A stretch of DNA of 64,000 nt from Sphingomonas sp. 1F27F7B (lineage in GTDB: Bacteria; Pseudomonadota; Alphaproteobacteria; Sphingomonadales; Sphingomonadaceae), in assembly GCF_005503355.1 (NCBI RefSeq), contig NZ_SCMK01000006.1:62001-126000 (forward strand), read 5' to 3'. Shown here piece by piece: positions 16,238 to 24,433 of this stretch. A program made the position numbers and the translations under genes. Under the pieces are notes generated by a model. The model saw only the letters and a list, made by a program, of their open reading frames with translations. It made no database searches and was not told the DNA's origin. Each line of letters opens with the position of its first letter. Within the stretch, counting starts at the first letter, position 1.

Positions 16238-16858
16238 ATGAAGCTCGGCATCGACAATCTGGCCCTCAGCCATGGCGAGCATCGCCGGCTCGAGGGCGTG
16301 GATGCGGTGCTGGCGCCGGGCAAGGTTACGGTGATTCTCGGTGCCGCCGGCGCTGGCAAGGGCCTGCTGCTGCGTGCGCTGGCGGGGCTTGCCGATGCCG
16401 ATGCCGGCCATGTCCGGCTGGGCGGCAGGCTGATCGGCCGTTTGGGCAGGGCCGAGCGCGCCCGGACGATCGCGCTGGTGGCGCGCGGGCGGCGGCGCCT
16501 GTTCGCCCGGGGCCATGCCGATCTCGACGGAGCATTGGCAGCGCGCCCGGCCTGGCTGCTCGTCGCGGATCCACTGAGCGCGCTCGATCCGGCCGCGCAA
16601 TTCGCCCGGATCGCCCAGCTGCGCGCGGCGGCGGAGCAGGGGATGGGGATCGTCGTCACGCTTGCCGATCCCGTCCTTGCCGCGCGCGTGGCCGACGCGG
16701 TGCTGCTGCTCGGCGGCGGCGGCATGATTGCCTTCGGTACGCCCGGCGAAGCGCTCGCCCATCAGCCGTTGCGCGCGGCGTTCGGCGTGGAGGTGATGGT
16801 GATCGGCGACGCGCAGGGCCGCCTCCTCCCCGTGCCCATCGGCCCTGCCCGGGCCTGA
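16238..16858 (+). CDS. degenerate ABC-type ATPase-like protein
   Basis: A 206-residue protein shaped like the ATPase of an iron/haem ABC importer (FecE/HmuV-like) but stripped of the active site. The P-loop reads GAAGAGKG, lacking the Ser/Thr after Lys. The region between the Q-loop and Walker B is only about 25 residues, so the helical subdomain with LSGGQ is missing. Walker B reads LLVADPLSALDP, lacking the catalytic Glu, and the H-loop His is replaced (VVTLADPVLAARVAD). The frame is nonetheless intact, with normal codon use and a GGGCGGGG ribosome site. No permease or binding protein adjoins it. It may be a pseudo-ATPase or a recent relic. Confidence 0.7.
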   Translation: MKLGIDNLALSHGEHRRLEGVDAVLAPGKVTVILGAAGAGKGLLLRALAGLADADAGHVRLGGRLIGRLGRAERARTIALVARGRRRLFARGHADLDGALAARPAWLLVADPLSALDPAAQFARIAQLRAAAEQGMGIVVTLADPVLAARVADAVLLLGGGGMIAFGTPGEALAHQPLRAAFGVEVMVIGDAQGRLLPVPIGPARA

Positions 16859-16907
16859 GCCGCTCCGTCGGGCGGCGCGTGACAGCGCCCGTGGCTTGTG
16901 CCACTGC

Positions 16908-16920
16908 GTAATTAAATTAC
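16908..16920. promoter_or_regulatory. AT-rich palindrome upstream of mmsA
   Basis: GTAATTAAATTAC is a perfect 6-bp inverted repeat about a single A, placed 40 bp before the mmsA ATG in otherwise GC-rich DNA. Its position and symmetry suggest a repressor or activator site for valine catabolism. No regulator gene lies next to it, so the binding protein is unknown. Confidence 0.4.
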
Positions 16921-16959
16921 ACGAACGAGTCGGGCCGCCGGAGTCCGCAGGAGAGCGAA

Positions 16960-18468
16960 ATGCGTATCATCGACCATGTCATCGTCGGGCACACGGGTTC
17001 CTCGGCGGGCGGAGCAGGCGCCCGCGAAGGTGAGGTGTTCAACCCGAACACCGGCCAGGTCCAGGCGAGGGTCCAGCTCGGCAATCAGGCGGATCTCGAC
17101 AAGGCCGTCGCCGCCGCGCTCGCCGCCCAGCCCGGCTGGGCCGCCACCAACCCGCAGCGCCGCGCTCGCGTCATGTTCCGCTTCAAGGAACTGGTCGAGG
17201 CGAACATGGAAGAGCTGGCCCATCTGCTCAGCTCCGAGCATGGCAAGGTGATCGCCGATGCGAAGGGCGACATCCAGCGCGGCCTGGAAGTGATCGAGTT
17301 CGCCTGCGGCATCCCGCATGTGCTCAAGGGCGAATATACCCAGGGCGCGGGCCCCGGCATCGACGTGTACAGCATGCGCCAGCCGCTCGGCATCGGCGCG
17401 GGGATCACGCCGTTCAACTTTCCGGCGATGATCCCGATGTGGATGTTCGGCGTCGCCATCGCCTGCGGCAATGCCTTCATCCTCAAGCCCAGCGAGCGCG
17501 ATCCCAGCGTGCCGGTGCGCCTCGCCGAACTGCTCCGCGAGGCGGGCGCGCCCGAAGGTATCCTCCAGGTCGTCCACGGCGACAAGGAGATGGTCGATGC
17601 GATCCTCGATCATCCCGCGATCGCGGCGGTGAGCTTCGTCGGCTCGTCGGACATCGCGCACTATGTCTATCGCCGCGGCGTCGAGGCGGGGAAGCGCGTC
17701 CAGGCGATGGGCGGCGCCAAGAATCACGGCATCGTCATGCCCGATGCCGATCTCGACCAGGTCGTGGCGGATCTGTCGGGCGCGGCCTTCGGGTCGGCGG
17801 GTGAGCGCTGCATGGCGCTGCCGGTGGTCGTCCCGGTCGGCGACAAAACCGCCGACGCGCTGCGCGCGAAGCTGATCCCGGCGATCGAGGCGCTTCGGAT
17901 CGGCGTCTCCACCGATGCCGAGGCGCATTACGGCCCGGTCGTCAACGCCGCGCACAAGCAGCGCGTCGAGAACTGGATCCAGACCGGCGTCGACGAAGGC
18001 GCCGAGCTGGTGGTCGATGGGCGCGGCTTCCAGCTCCAGGGCCATGAGCAGGGCTTCTTCATCGGGCCGAGCCTGTTCGACCGCGTCACGCCGGACATGC
18101 AGGCGTATAAGGAAGAGATTTTCGGTCCGGTCCTCCAGATCGTCCGCGCGCCCGATTTCGAGACGGCGCTCCGGCTCCCGAGCGACCATCAGTACGGCAA
18201 CGGCGTCGCCATCTTCACGCGCAACGGCCATGCCGCGCGCGAATTCGCGGCGCGGGTGAATGTCGGCATGGTCGGCATCAACGTGCCGATCCCGGTGCCG
18301 GTTGCCTATCACACGTTCGGCGGCTGGAAGCGCTCGGCGTTCGGCGACACCAACCAGCACGGCATGGAAGGCGTGAAGTTCTGGACCAAGGTCAAGACCG
18401 TCACCCAGCGCTGGCCGGATGGCGGCGCGAGCGGCGACAGCGCCTTCGTCATTCCCACCATGGGGTAA
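16960..18468 (+). CDS. mmsA: CoA-acylating methylmalonate-semialdehyde dehydrogenase
   Basis: A 502-residue aldehyde dehydrogenase of the MmsA branch. It converts (methyl)malonate semialdehyde to propionyl-CoA or acetyl-CoA with NAD and CoA at the end of valine degradation. Visible features: GITPFNFPAMIPMW with the oxyanion Asn, the cofactor loop SFVGSSDIAHYVYRRG, the catalytic Cys in GSAGERCMALPV and the C-terminal INVPIPVPVAYHTFGGWK, which is characteristic of MmsA. It opens the valine cluster, whose other genes resume at 21.97 kb. GCAGGAGAG precedes ATG 16960. Confidence 0.95.
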   Translation: MRIIDHVIVGHTGSSAGGAGAREGEVFNPNTGQVQARVQLGNQADLDKAVAAALAAQPGWAATNPQRRARVMFRFKELVEANMEELAHLLSSEHGKVIADAKGDIQRGLEVIEFACGIPHVLKGEYTQGAGPGIDVYSMRQPLGIGAGITPFNFPAMIPMWMFGVAIACGNAFILKPSERDPSVPVRLAELLREAGAPEGILQVVHGDKEMVDAILDHPAIAAVSFVGSSDIAHYVYRRGVEAGKRVQAMGGAKNHGIVMPDADLDQVVADLSGAAFGSAGERCMALPVVVPVGDKTADALRAKLIPAIEALRIGVSTDAEAHYGPVVNAAHKQRVENWIQTGVDEGAELVVDGRGFQLQGHEQGFFIGPSLFDRVTPDMQAYKEEIFGPVLQIVRAPDFETALRLPSDHQYGNGVAIFTRNGHAAREFAARVNVGMVGINVPIPVPVAYHTFGGWKRSAFGDTNQHGMEGVKFWTKVKTVTQRWPDGGASGDSAFVIPTMG

Positions 18469-18478
18469 CCCGAAAAAT

Positions 18479-18604
18479 CCTCTCCCGGAGGGAGAGGGGG
18501 GCCGCGCCCGAAGGGCGGTGGACAGGGAATGCCGCGAGCGATGCAGCCTGTGGCGTGCCCCCTCCACCAGCCTGAGGCTGGTCCCCCTCCCCCTGCGGGG
18601 GAGG
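18479..18604. repeat. dispersed intergenic repeat, copy A (two hairpins)
   Basis: Starts with hairpin CCTCTCCC-GGA-GGGAGAGG (18479-18497) and ends with CCTCCCCC-TGC-GGGGGAGG (18586-18604). Just before the end hairpin is the string CCCTCCACCAGCCTG with its own GGCTGGT complement. A second copy with the same plan lies at 26495-26630. The terminal hairpins could also stop transcription from mmsA and from the convergent hydroxylase gene. Confidence 0.75.
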
Positions 18605-18610
18605 AGCGGG

Positions 18611-19405
18611 TTACGCCTCGACGACCTTGTTCTTCCGCCCACCGAACCACGGCACCGCCGCCGCTTCGAAATGCTCGTGGTAGCGCGGATGCTCGGTGCC
18701 CATCCAGCGATCCCACCAGGTGAAGTAGAGCCCGAAATTATGTCCGCCACCGCTATGGTGCAGGTCATGATGCGTCGCCGTGGTCAGCCAGGCGGTGAGC
18801 GGGAAGCGCGTGAATCCCGGCGGCATCAGCTCATGCCCCGAATGGCCCAGCACGTTGCGGCCGATCTGGTGGAGCAGGAAGGCGAGCACCACGATCGCAT
18901 GCATCGGCACTACAGCCAAGAACAGCGGCAGGAACATGCCCTCCAGCACGCCCTCGATCGGCGCGAAGCTGTATGCCGCCCAGGGCGTGGGCGTGCGCGA
19001 CTTGTGATGGGTCAGATGCGCGCGGCGGAACATCGCCCTGGTGTGCAGCCCGCGGTGCATCCAGTAGAAATAGGCGTCATGGGCAAGGACGATGCCCAGG
19101 AATTCGAGCGCCGCCTGCCACCAGGTCGGCAGGGCGAAGCCCATATGGATGATCCCCGCCTGGTTCATCGCCAGCGTGGCGATGCTCCACAGCGCGAAGA
19201 TGCCGACCGACAGCATCGAATGGCCGAATTCGCGGGCGCGATCCCCCTTGGCGGGCGCGCGCTTTTGGATGCGGCGGGCCGCGGTCCAGCGCGCGCCGGC
19301 CCAGAGGATGGCGGTCATCCCGCCGGCCGCGGCGAGATAGCGGGTCAGTTCGACGGCGAAGCTGTGCGTGCCGTGCGCGGCGAGCGGTACGATCCAATGT
19401 TGCAT
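18611..19405 (-). CDS. sterol desaturase / fatty acid hydroxylase family membrane protein
   Basis: A 264-residue integral membrane di-iron enzyme. The three His clusters are in order: HDAYFYWMHR, HLTHH and HHDLHH. Hydrophobic helices lie at about 20-38, 67-84, 95-112 and 165-190. The family hydroxylates or desaturates lipid chains or isoprenoids; beta-carotene-type and fatty-acid-type members are both possible here. The AraC-type membrane regulator lies directly upstream on the same strand, and a dyad sits between them. It interrupts the valine cluster. Confidence 0.88.
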   Translation of the reverse strand: MQHWIVPLAAHGTHSFAVELTRYLAAAGGMTAILWAGARWTAARRIQKRAPAKGDRAREFGHSMLSVGIFALWSIATLAMNQAGIIHMGFALPTWWQAALEFLGIVLAHDAYFYWMHRGLHTRAMFRRAHLTHHKSRTPTPWAAYSFAPIEGVLEGMFLPLFLAVVPMHAIVVLAFLLHQIGRNVLGHSGHELMPPGFTRFPLTAWLTTATHHDLHHSGGGHNFGLYFTWWDRWMGTEHPRYHEHFEAAAVPWFGGRKNKVVEA

Positions 19406-19468
19406 GTCGCATCCTCGAAAGCGGATGCCGCCTTGCTAGGGCGCCGCGCGGCACCGGTCCCGCCGCGC

Positions 19469-19492
19469 CCGGAAAATGCCGCGCATTTCCGG
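19469..19492. promoter_or_regulatory. inverted repeat upstream of the hydroxylase gene
   Basis: CCGGAAAATGC (19469-19479) and GCATTTCCGG (19483-19492) are complementary except for one extra A, around a CGC centre. The dyad is in the 93-bp gap between the AraC-type gene and the hydroxylase, 64 bp before the hydroxylase ATG. It could be an operator, or an mRNA hairpin of a shared transcript. Confidence 0.45.
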
Positions 19493-19498
19493 AATCGA

Positions 19499-20551
19499 TC
19501 AGCCTTTTTCAGGATCGAGTATCGCCGCGCGCCGATATTCGCTGGGGCTGGTGCCGGTGGCGTCGCGAAAGGCGCGGTTGAACGGGGCAAGGCTGCCATA
19601 GCCCAGGTCCATCGCCAGGGTGAGCACCGGCAGGTCCACCCTGGCGGGGTCTCCCAGCCACGCCTTCGCATCGGCGACGCGGTGCGAATTGAGGAAGTCC
19701 GAGAAGTTGCGATAGCCCAGCCGCTGGTTGATCAGCGCGCGCAGCCGATGTTCGGGCACGCCCAGCTTGCCGGCCAGCACGCCGATGGTCAGTCCGCTCT
19801 CGCGATGGACATGCGCGGCCATCGCCGCGTCGAGCTTCTGCTTGAGCACATGCTCGGCCGGCGAGAGCGGCGGATGCGCCGGCCGCGGCGCATCGGCGTC
19901 GAACAGCAGCTCGGCATTGGCCGAGAGCATCGCCGCGCCGAACGCCAGGATGGCAAGCAGCGAGGTGCCCGACTGGAGCAGCATCAGCCGCATGTCGGTG
20001 CGCAGGAAGTCGTACCAGCTCTCGGCCAGCACCACGCCCAGCGTCTCCAGCCCCACCACGATGACGAAGCCCAGGCGGAACATGCGGCGCTTCTCGCTCA
20101 GATCGTCGCCGCGATTGGCGATGGCGATGGCGATCGCGTGCGCCGCGCACAGAAAGGCGATCGCGTGCTGCACCGCGCCGGCCGCCACTGGCATCTGGTG
20201 CGTCACATAGCGCGCGTGCAGGAAGAAGCTCCAGTCGACCAGCGTCGCGCCCAGCGCCAGCGCGAACAGGCGCTTGTCGATCGGCCGCTCGAAGATCAGA
20301 TGGGCGAACACCCACAGCGCCAGCGGGGCGTTGAGCGAGAAGATCTGGATCACCGGCCACGCCGCCGAGCGCCACAGCTGCAGCGCCGGCGAGACGATCG
20401 CGAGATAGGCGGAGACGCACACCAGCAGGGCGATCGTCGCCCGGCGGATCGGCGCCGGTGCGCCGCTGCGGCCCACCACCAGCGCCATCAGCAGCAGCTG
20501 GCCCACGCCCATCAGCCGCATCGCCGTATCGATAAGCAACAGCCGCTCCAT
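19499..20551 (-). CDS. AraC-family regulator with N-terminal membrane domain
   Basis: A 350-residue protein. The first ~215 residues contain six or seven hydrophobic helices (LLLMALVVG, RATIALLVCVSAYLAI, FALALGATLVDWSFFL, LGFVIVVGLETLGVVLA, LLAILAFGAAML). The C-terminal ~110 residues are an AraC double helix-turn-helix: LTIGVLAGKLGVPEHRLR, FLNSHRVADA, then LTLAMDLGYGSLAPFNRAF and GTSPSEYRR. It would read a membrane or lipid-related signal and control the hydroxylase gene just downstream (inference). Divergent from the deacetylase gene. Confidence 0.88.
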   Translation of the reverse strand: MERLLLIDTAMRLMGVGQLLLMALVVGRSGAPAPIRRATIALLVCVSAYLAIVSPALQLWRSAAWPVIQIFSLNAPLALWVFAHLIFERPIDKRLFALALGATLVDWSFFLHARYVTHQMPVAAGAVQHAIAFLCAAHAIAIAIANRGDDLSEKRRMFRLGFVIVVGLETLGVVLAESWYDFLRTDMRLMLLQSGTSLLAILAFGAAMLSANAELLFDADAPRPAHPPLSPAEHVLKQKLDAAMAAHVHRESGLTIGVLAGKLGVPEHRLRALINQRLGYRNFSDFLNSHRVADAKAWLGDPARVDLPVLTLAMDLGYGSLAPFNRAFRDATGTSPSEYRRAAILDPEKG

Positions 20552-20622
20552 GCGCAGCCTTATGGCGCCGCCCTCTGCCAGCGTCTATTGGCTGGAATGG
20601 CTGGAACCAGGGAGGAAGGGCG

Positions 20623-21615
20623 ATGACCGGGTTGCGCTTCGTGCTCAAGGCGACGATCGCCTGCATCGCGCTGGCGCTGGTGGTGCCGGGCAAGCGCACG
20701 ATCAGCGTGATCGCGTCGACGCCGCTCCAGGCGACCAAGCGCATCGCGCTCAGCTTCGACGACGCGCCGCGCGGCCGCGGCGCCTTCCTCACGCCCGACG
20801 AGCGCACCGCGCGCCTGGTCGAGACTTTTCGCTCGCGCCGGGTCCCGCAGCCGGTCTTTTTCCTCAACCCGAACCGGATCGTCCATTTCGGCGACGGGAT
20901 CGACGCGCCGAAGCGCATCGCCGCCTATGTCGCCGCCGGCGCGGCGCTCGCCAACCACACCAACACGCATCCCAAGCTGACCAAGGTCACGGCGGAGTAT
21001 TTCCTCGCCGACATCGATCGCGCCGAGGCCTATCTGAAGACGCAGGGCAGCGCCTATCGCCCCTGGCTGCGCTTCCCCTATCTGGACGAGGGCGGGCCCG
21101 ACAAGGCGAAGCGCGACGCGGTCCGCGCCGGGCTCGCCGCGCGCGGGATGATGAACGGCTATGCGACGATCGACGGCTCGGACTGGAACCTGGAGGGCCA
21201 GGCCATCGCCGCGCGCAAGGCGGGCAAGGCGATCGACATGGAGGCGCTGCGCGACCTCTATGTCGAGACGCATGTCCAGTCCGCCGATTTCGGCGACGAT
21301 CTGGCCCGCCGCGCGCTTGGCCGCTCGCCGGCGCACATCCTGCTGCTGCATGAGACCGACATGGCGGGCCTGTTCCTGGGCGACCTGATCGATGCGCTGC
21401 GCAAGGACGGCTGGGAGATCATCGGCGCCGACGAGGCCTATGCCGATCCGATGCACCGCGAGCGCCCCGACGTCGCCTGGACCGCGGGCACGATGATCGA
21501 GCAGATCGCCTGGGAGAAGAAGCTCGCCAAGCCGCGCTGGTACGAGCGCAACGACGTCAGGATCGCCAATGCGCTCTTCGCCGACCGCGTGCTGCATGAG
21601 GGAACCGGGAAATGA
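20623..21615 (+). CDS. polysaccharide deacetylase family protein, exported
   Basis: A 330-residue protein with an N-terminal hydrophobic signal or anchor (FVLKATIACIALALVV). NodB-homology motifs are visible: motif 1 IALSFDDAPRG with the catalytic and metal Asp pair, motif 2 ANHTNTHPKL with metal His residues, motif 3 RFPYLDEGG, and a late HILLLHETD. It removes acetyl groups from a cell-surface glycan, but the target is unknown. GGGAGGAAGG precedes ATG 20623. Its TGA overlaps the next ATG (ATGA). Confidence 0.87.
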   Translation: MTGLRFVLKATIACIALALVVPGKRTISVIASTPLQATKRIALSFDDAPRGRGAFLTPDERTARLVETFRSRRVPQPVFFLNPNRIVHFGDGIDAPKRIAAYVAAGAALANHTNTHPKLTKVTAEYFLADIDRAEAYLKTQGSAYRPWLRFPYLDEGGPDKAKRDAVRAGLAARGMMNGYATIDGSDWNLEGQAIAARKAGKAIDMEALRDLYVETHVQSADFGDDLARRALGRSPAHILLLHETDMAGLFLGDLIDALRKDGWEIIGADEAYADPMHRERPDVAWTAGTMIEQIAWEKKLAKPRWYERNDVRIANALFADRVLHEGTGK

Positions 21616-21968
21616 TCCTGACGCTTGCATTCATATGGGCCCTTTCCGCGCAAGACGGATATTCCGGCGAAATGAAAGGACCGGGCTTGGTTTGCGGGCA
21701 GGCGTTCGCGATCGTCTTGCGCGAGAATGAGTCGCTGTCCTGGAAAAACCCTGCGGAAGACTTCATCGTCTATCGGCTGGTCCGACCTGATGGGACCAGC
21801 GTCATTTATGAAGGAAACGCCCCGCAGCCTGGAGGTGTTGTTACCAGGACTGGCCTGAGCTGGCCGGCCAAGGTGGTTGTCCACGACAAATCCGAAATCG
21901 CCAAGCGCCTGCGCTTCGGCAAATCCATCCTATCCAAATGCCCAGCTGCAGGAGGCAGCAAAAAGTGA
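21612..21968 (+). CDS. small exported protein of unknown function
   Basis: A 118-residue ORF tied on both sides: its ATG overlaps the deacetylase stop (ATGA) and its stop overlaps the GTG start of the acyl-CoA dehydrogenase (GTGA). It begins with a short hydrophobic signal (ILTLAFIWALSAQ) and has two Cys (LVCGQAF, LSKCPAA), so it may be periplasmic with one disulfide. Base composition is visibly less GC-rich than its neighbours, which suggests later arrival. No family is recognised. Confidence 0.65.
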   Translation: MILTLAFIWALSAQDGYSGEMKGPGLVCGQAFAIVLRENESLSWKNPAEDFIVYRLVRPDGTSVIYEGNAPQPGGVVTRTGLSWPAKVVVHDKSEIAKRLRFGKSILSKCPAAGGSKK

Positions 21969-23107
21969 CCCAGTTCGAACTCACCGACGACCAGCTTGCC
22001 ATCCAGGAGATGGCGCGGAAATTCACCGCCGATGCGATCACCCCGCACGCGGCCGAATGGGACGAGAAGCACATCTTCCCGCGCGAGACGATCCGCGCCG
22101 CGGCGGAGCTGGGCTTTGCTTCGATCTACGTCTCCGAAGAGAGCGGCGGCATCGGCCTCGGCCGGCTCGAGGCGGCGCTGATCATGGAGGCGATGGCCTA
22201 TGGCTGTCCTTCCACCAGCGCCTTCATCTCGATCCACAACATGGCGAGCTGGATGATCGACCGGTTCGGCAGCCAGACGGTGAAGGACAAGTATCTGCCC
22301 TCGCTGATCACGATGGAGCGGATCGCGTCCTATTGCCTCACCGAGCCGAGCTCGGGCTCGGACGCCGCCGCGCTCAAGACGCGCGCGGTGCGCGACGGCG
22401 ACCATTATGTCGTCAACGGCTCGAAGCAGTTCATCTCGGGCGCGGGCGAGAACGAAGTCTATGTCACCATGGTCCGCACCGGCGAAGAGGGGCCGAAGGG
22501 CATTTCCTGCCTGGTGATCGAGAAGGACATGCCTGGCGTTTCCTTCGGCGCGAACGAGCGCAAGCTGGGCTGGCATTCGCAACCCACGCGCCAGGTGACG
22601 TTCGATGCCGTGCGCGTGCCGGTGGAGAACCGTATCGGCGGCGAAGGCGAAGGGTTCCGTTTCGCCATGATGGGCCTCGACGGCGGCCGCCTCAACATCG
22701 GCGCCTGCTCGCTCGGCGGCGCCCAGCGCTGCCTCGACGAAGCGGTCAACTACACCAAGGACCGCCAGCAATTCGGCAAGCCGATTGCCGATTTCCAGAA
22801 CACCCAGTTCGTCCTGGCCGACATGGCGACCGAGCTGGAGGCGGCGCGCGCGCTGCTCTATCTCGCCGCCGCCAAGGTGACCTCGGGCGCTCCCGACAAG
22901 ACCAAGTTCGCGGCTATGGCCAAGCGGCTGGCGACCGACACCGGCAGCTCGGTGGTCGATCGCGCGCTCCAGCTGCACGGCGGCTATGGCTATCTGATGG
23001 ACTATCCGATCGAGCGTTTCTGGCGCGACCTGCGCGTCCATTCGATCCTTGAGGGCACCAACCAGGTCATGCGGATGATCGTCGGCCGGGAACTCACCCG
23101 CCAGTGA
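21965..23107 (+). CDS. acyl-CoA dehydrogenase, probably isobutyryl-CoA dehydrogenase
   Basis: A 380-residue acyl-CoA dehydrogenase. Family motifs: YCLTEPSSGSDAAAL (FAD and substrate loop), KQFISGAGE, and GGYGYLMDYPIERFWRD. The catalytic Glu lies near the C-terminus in HSILEGTNQVMRM, the position used by short/branched-chain enzymes such as ACAD8. With mmsA, HIBCH and mmsB around it, the likely step is isobutyryl-CoA to methacrylyl-CoA in valine breakdown. GTG 21965 follows GGAGG at good spacing and overlaps the preceding stop. Confidence 0.9.
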   Translation: MTQFELTDDQLAIQEMARKFTADAITPHAAEWDEKHIFPRETIRAAAELGFASIYVSEESGGIGLGRLEAALIMEAMAYGCPSTSAFISIHNMASWMIDRFGSQTVKDKYLPSLITMERIASYCLTEPSSGSDAAALKTRAVRDGDHYVVNGSKQFISGAGENEVYVTMVRTGEEGPKGISCLVIEKDMPGVSFGANERKLGWHSQPTRQVTFDAVRVPVENRIGGEGEGFRFAMMGLDGGRLNIGACSLGGAQRCLDEAVNYTKDRQQFGKPIADFQNTQFVLADMATELEAARALLYLAAAKVTSGAPDKTKFAAMAKRLATDTGSSVVDRALQLHGGYGYLMDYPIERFWRDLRVHSILEGTNQVMRMIVGRELTRQ

Positions 23108-23115
23108 TGCCGCTG

Positions 23116-23322
23116 TCAGGCCAGCCTGATCGACACGGCTTCCAGCCCGCGATTGCCCATGCGGGCTTCGAAGGCGAGCCGCTGGCCTTCGGCGAGAGTC
23201 TCGATCCCCGCCGCGTGCATCACGGGAAGGCGGAACGGCACATCCTCGCCGCCGGAGTCGGGCGTGATGAAGCCGAGCCCCTTGAATTCATTGTACCACT
23301 TGACCTTGCCGGTTTCGAGCAT
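23116..23322 (-). CDS. divergent cold-shock-domain protein
   Basis: A 68-residue single CSD of the CspA type. It keeps GKVKWYNEFKGLGFITPD (RNP1 region) and the C-terminal half (LAEGQRLAFEARMG). RNP2, normally DVFVHIS, reads DVPFRLPVM, so two of the stacking aromatics and the His are missing, which should weaken nucleic-acid binding. ATG 23322 has GGAGAGG at 6 nt; ATG 23337 would add five residues. It lies antisense inside the valine cluster, 8 bp from the acyl-CoA dehydrogenase stop. Confidence 0.82.
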   Translation of the reverse strand: MLETGKVKWYNEFKGLGFITPDSGGEDVPFRLPVMHAAGIETLAEGQRLAFEARMGNRGLEAVSIRLA

Positions 23323-23392
23323 GCCATGCCTCTCCATGATCCTGAGAGGCTATTGCGCCACCGCCGGCCGGGCAATCGAATGAAGGACGAAA

Positions 23393-24433
23393 ATGAACGC
23401 TGACGTCATCCTCCAGGTCGAAGGCAGGGCCGGCCGCATCCGGCTTCACCGGCCCAAGGCGATCCATGCGCTCAACACCGGCATGTGCCGGGCGATGCTC
23501 GATGCGCTGACGGCGTGGCGTGACGATCCGGTGGTCGAGATCGTGCTGATCGACCATGCCGAGGGCCGGGGGTTCTGCGCCGGCGGCGACATCCGCATGA
23601 TCGCCGAGAGCGGCGCGGGCGACGGCGGCCGGGCGCGCGACTTCTTCCGTACCGAATACCGGCTGAACCATGCGCTGTTCACCTATGCGAAGCCGATTGT
23701 GGCGTTCATGGACGGCATCACCATGGGCGGCGGCGTGGGCATTTCGCAGCCGGCGCGCTATAGGGTGGCGACGGAGAATACCAGGTTCGCCATGCCGGAG
23801 ACCGGCATCGGCCTGTTCCCCGATGTCGGCGGCGGCTGGTATCTCTCGCGCCTGCCGGGGAAGCTCGGCGAGTATCTCGCGCTGACCGGCCACCGGCTCG
23901 ACGGCGCGGAATGCCTCGCGCTCGGCCTCGCCACGCATTATCTGCCCGCCGAAGCGCTCGACGACGCCAAGGCGCGCATCGCCGCCGATCCGGCCTCGGC
24001 CGAATCGGTCCTTGCGACGCTTGCGATTCCGGCGCCCGCGCCCCGTATCGCTGCGCATTATGACGAGATCGATCGGCTCTTCGCTGCCGACACCGTGGAG
24101 GGCGTCGTCGCCGCGCTTGCCGCCGACCCGGGGGAATGGGCCGCCGCCCAGCTCGCGACCTTGCGTACCAAGTCTCCCCAGTCGATGAAGGTCTCGCTCC
24201 GCCTGGTCCGCGACGGCAGGTCCAGGACCAGCTTCGCCGAGGAGATGGCGCAGGAATATGCGATCGGCAGCCGCGTCGCGCAGAGCCACGACTTCATCGA
24301 GGGCGTCCGTGCGCTGATCGTCGACAAGGACAACGCGCCGGCGTGGAACCCGGCTACGCCCGAAGCGGTGAGCGACGCGGCGGTCGACGCCATCTTCGCG
24401 CCGCTGCCGGCCGATCAACAATGGGAGCCCTGA
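23393..24433 (+). CDS. 3-hydroxyisobutyryl-CoA hydrolase-like enoyl-CoA hydratase/isomerase
   Basis: A 346-residue crotonase-fold protein, longer than simple hydratases and typical of the HIBCH branch. Motifs: GRGFCAGGDIRMIAESG (oxyanion hole), FMDGITMGGGVGIS and AMPETGIGLFPDVGGGWYLS, with the Glu of PETGIG and Asp of FPDVG. It would hydrolyse 3-hydroxyisobutyryl-CoA to 3-hydroxyisobutyrate, the step before MmsB. Its TGA overlaps the next ATG (TGATG). Confidence 0.92.
   Translation: MNADVILQVEGRAGRIRLHRPKAIHALNTGMCRAMLDALTAWRDDPVVEIVLIDHAEGRGFCAGGDIRMIAESGAGDGGRARDFFRTEYRLNHALFTYAKPIVAFMDGITMGGGVGISQPARYRVATENTRFAMPETGIGLFPDVGGGWYLSRLPGKLGEYLALTGHRLDGAECLALGLATHYLPAEALDDAKARIAADPASAESVLATLAIPAPAPRIAAHYDEIDRLFAADTVEGVVAALAADPGEWAAAQLATLRTKSPQSMKVSLRLVRDGRSRTSFAEEMAQEYAIGSRVAQSHDFIEGVRALIVDKDNAPAWNPATPEAVSDAAVDAIFAPLPADQQWEP

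Noticed and set aside
20589..20606. Tandem 9-mer TGGCTGGAA x2 between the AraC-type and deacetylase genes
   Set aside because: Short, low complexity, and lies close to the deacetylase ribosome site; too weak to call an operator.
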